This document shows, one piece after another, positions 63,306 to 64,000 of a stretch of 64,000 nucleotides of DNA. This stretch comes from an uncultured Litoreibacter sp. (GTDB taxonomy: Bacteria; Pseudomonadota; Alphaproteobacteria; Rhodobacterales; Rhodobacteraceae). Each line of letters opens with the position of its first letter. Positions within the stretch are counted from its first letter, which is position 1. Position numbers and translations under genes: made by a program. The notes beneath the pieces are model-generated. The model made no database searches. It had not been told where the DNA came from and was given only the letters and a program-made list of their open reading frames with translations. The stretch lies in the NCBI GenBank assembly GCA_947494435.1, contig CANLUY010000001.1:610001-674000 (forward strand), given 5' to 3'.

Positions 63306-64000
63306 ATGGTTCAGTATTCAACACAACAAAAGCTAGCGATCCTCAGCGATGCCGCGAAATACGATGCATCATGTGCGTCCTCGGGATCGACCAAGCGCGA
63401 TTCACGCTCCGGAAAAAGCGTAGGCTCAAATGAAGGGTCTGGGATTTGTCATGCGTACGCGCCCGACGGACGGTGTATCAGTCTGCTAAAAATTTTGATG
63501 ACGAATTTCTGTATTTACGACTGCACCTATTGCGTAAACCGCGTTTCGTCTAACGTTCAGCGCGCGCGGTTTTCTGTTGATGAGGTTGTAAAACTGACAA
63601 TCGACTTTTACCGGCGGAATTATATTGAAGGTTTGTTTTTGTCGTCCGGCGTCATCAAGTCACCGGACGCGACCATGTCAGATATGGTTCGAATTGCGCG
63701 GCGTTTGCGTAAAGAAGAGAATTTTCGCGGCTATATTCATCTTAAAACGATCCCCGATGCGGCCCCGGAGCTGATAGAGGAAGCAGGGCTTCTGGCAGAT
63801 CGCTTGTCGATCAACATCGAATTACCAACTGACGCTGCTGTCGCCCAACACGCGCCTGAAAAGAACCCGGTGCAAATCCGCAAAGCCATGGCTGATGTCA
63901 GATTACGAAAACAAGAGGCCAAGGATCGCAGCTTCACAGGTAAGCGCCCACCGCGGTTCGCACCTGCAGGTCAGTCTACACAATTGATTGTCGGAGCAGA
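63306..64000 (+). CDS. Radical SAM protein linked to uracil-DNA-glycosylase (partial)
   Basis: From ATG 63306 the frame stays open to the right edge (231 codons). The radical SAM cluster motif is CIYDCTYC (Cys69, Cys73, Cys76), preceded by CISLLKILMTNF and followed by RRNYIEGLFLSSGV and DRLSINIELPT. These match the putative DNA modification/repair radical SAM family found next to a UDG-like partner gene. The partner would lie beyond the window. The C-terminal part is missing only because of the cut. Confidence 0.88.
   Translation, partial: MVQYSTQQKLAILSDAAKYDASCASSGSTKRDSRSGKSVGSNEGSGICHAYAPDGRCISLLKILMTNFCIYDCTYCVNRVSSNVQRARFSVDEVVKLTIDFYRRNYIEGLFLSSGVIKSPDATMSDMVRIARRLRKEENFRGYIHLKTIPDAAPELIEEAGLLADRLSINIELPTDAAVAQHAPEKNPVQIRKAMADVRLRKQEAKDRSFTGKRPPRFAPAGQSTQLIVGA

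Noticed and set aside
1-64000. CRISPR arrays, insertion sequences and prophage modules
   Set aside because: I saw no regular direct repeats with spacers, no transposase with inverted ends and no phage structural genes; only the recombinase remnant at 32760-33306.

Overview
The window looks like a chromosomal segment of a marine alphaproteobacterium of the Rhodobacterales (Roseobacter group). The signs are the alphaproteobacterial 16S rRNA 5' end at the left edge, moderately high G+C, a CcrM-type GANTC cluster, MalK-type sugar ABC systems, a TAXI-TRAP transporter, DUF924, DUF1772 and DUF6326 proteins, and bacteriophytochrome with heme oxygenase. Genus or species cannot be fixed from this sequence alone.

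Layout. 1-760: start of a 16S rRNA gene running off the left edge on the minus strand, with leader, promoter and a dense block of GANTC sites. 763-2536: msrP, a MerF-like gene and msrQ, an overlapping periplasmic methionine sulfoxide repair operon with an unexpected small membrane partner. 2650-6498: FMN-dependent glutamate synthase-like protein, a secreted VWA protein, and an ArsR repressor overlapping a metal permease gene. 6726-9933: capsule export ATPase and KpsE-like protein followed by kdsA (Kdo-8-phosphate synthase). 10028-11370: HI0933-family flavoprotein and tRNA-Gln(UUG). 11941-26774: a large sugar-catabolic block with an ABC importer, aldo/keto reductase, lactonase-type amidohydrolase, SDR, zinc alcohol dehydrogenase, Gfo/Idh/MocA oxidoreductase, PfkB kinase, class I aldolase, DUF4432 (aldose-epimerase-like), DUF1349 and a DUF1479 iron-oxygenase-like protein. 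Together these suggest uptake of an unidentified aldose, oxidation to lactone and acid, phosphorylation and aldol cleavage, but no sugar-acid dehydratase is present.

27078-32723: LysR regulator divergent from a DUF6326/methyltransferase pair, then a heme oxygenase-bacteriophytochrome light-sensing operon (HWE kinase plus receiver). 32760-33306 is a decayed tyrosine recombinase. 33502-39678: BASS transporter, an unknown gene, small membrane proteins, two NAD(P)H/flavin enzymes and an AraC regulator. 40069-46341: LysR, a small gene, DUF924, sulfotransferase, VOC protein, a TPP enzyme with an apparent N-terminal frameshift, and an MFS transporter coupled to a 42-residue ORF. 46523-47326: a LuxR-HTH/GAF protein.

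47528-54358: a beta-glucoside module (GH1 glucosidase, ABC importer, divergent LacI repressor with paired palindromic operators). 54448-60128: TAXI-TRAP transporter divergent from a MarR-sulfatase operon with a palindromic operator between them. 60627-64000: a winged-helix-like/TPR membrane protein, two unrecognised overlapping genes and the start of a radical SAM protein of the UDG-linked DNA repair/modification family, cut by the right edge.
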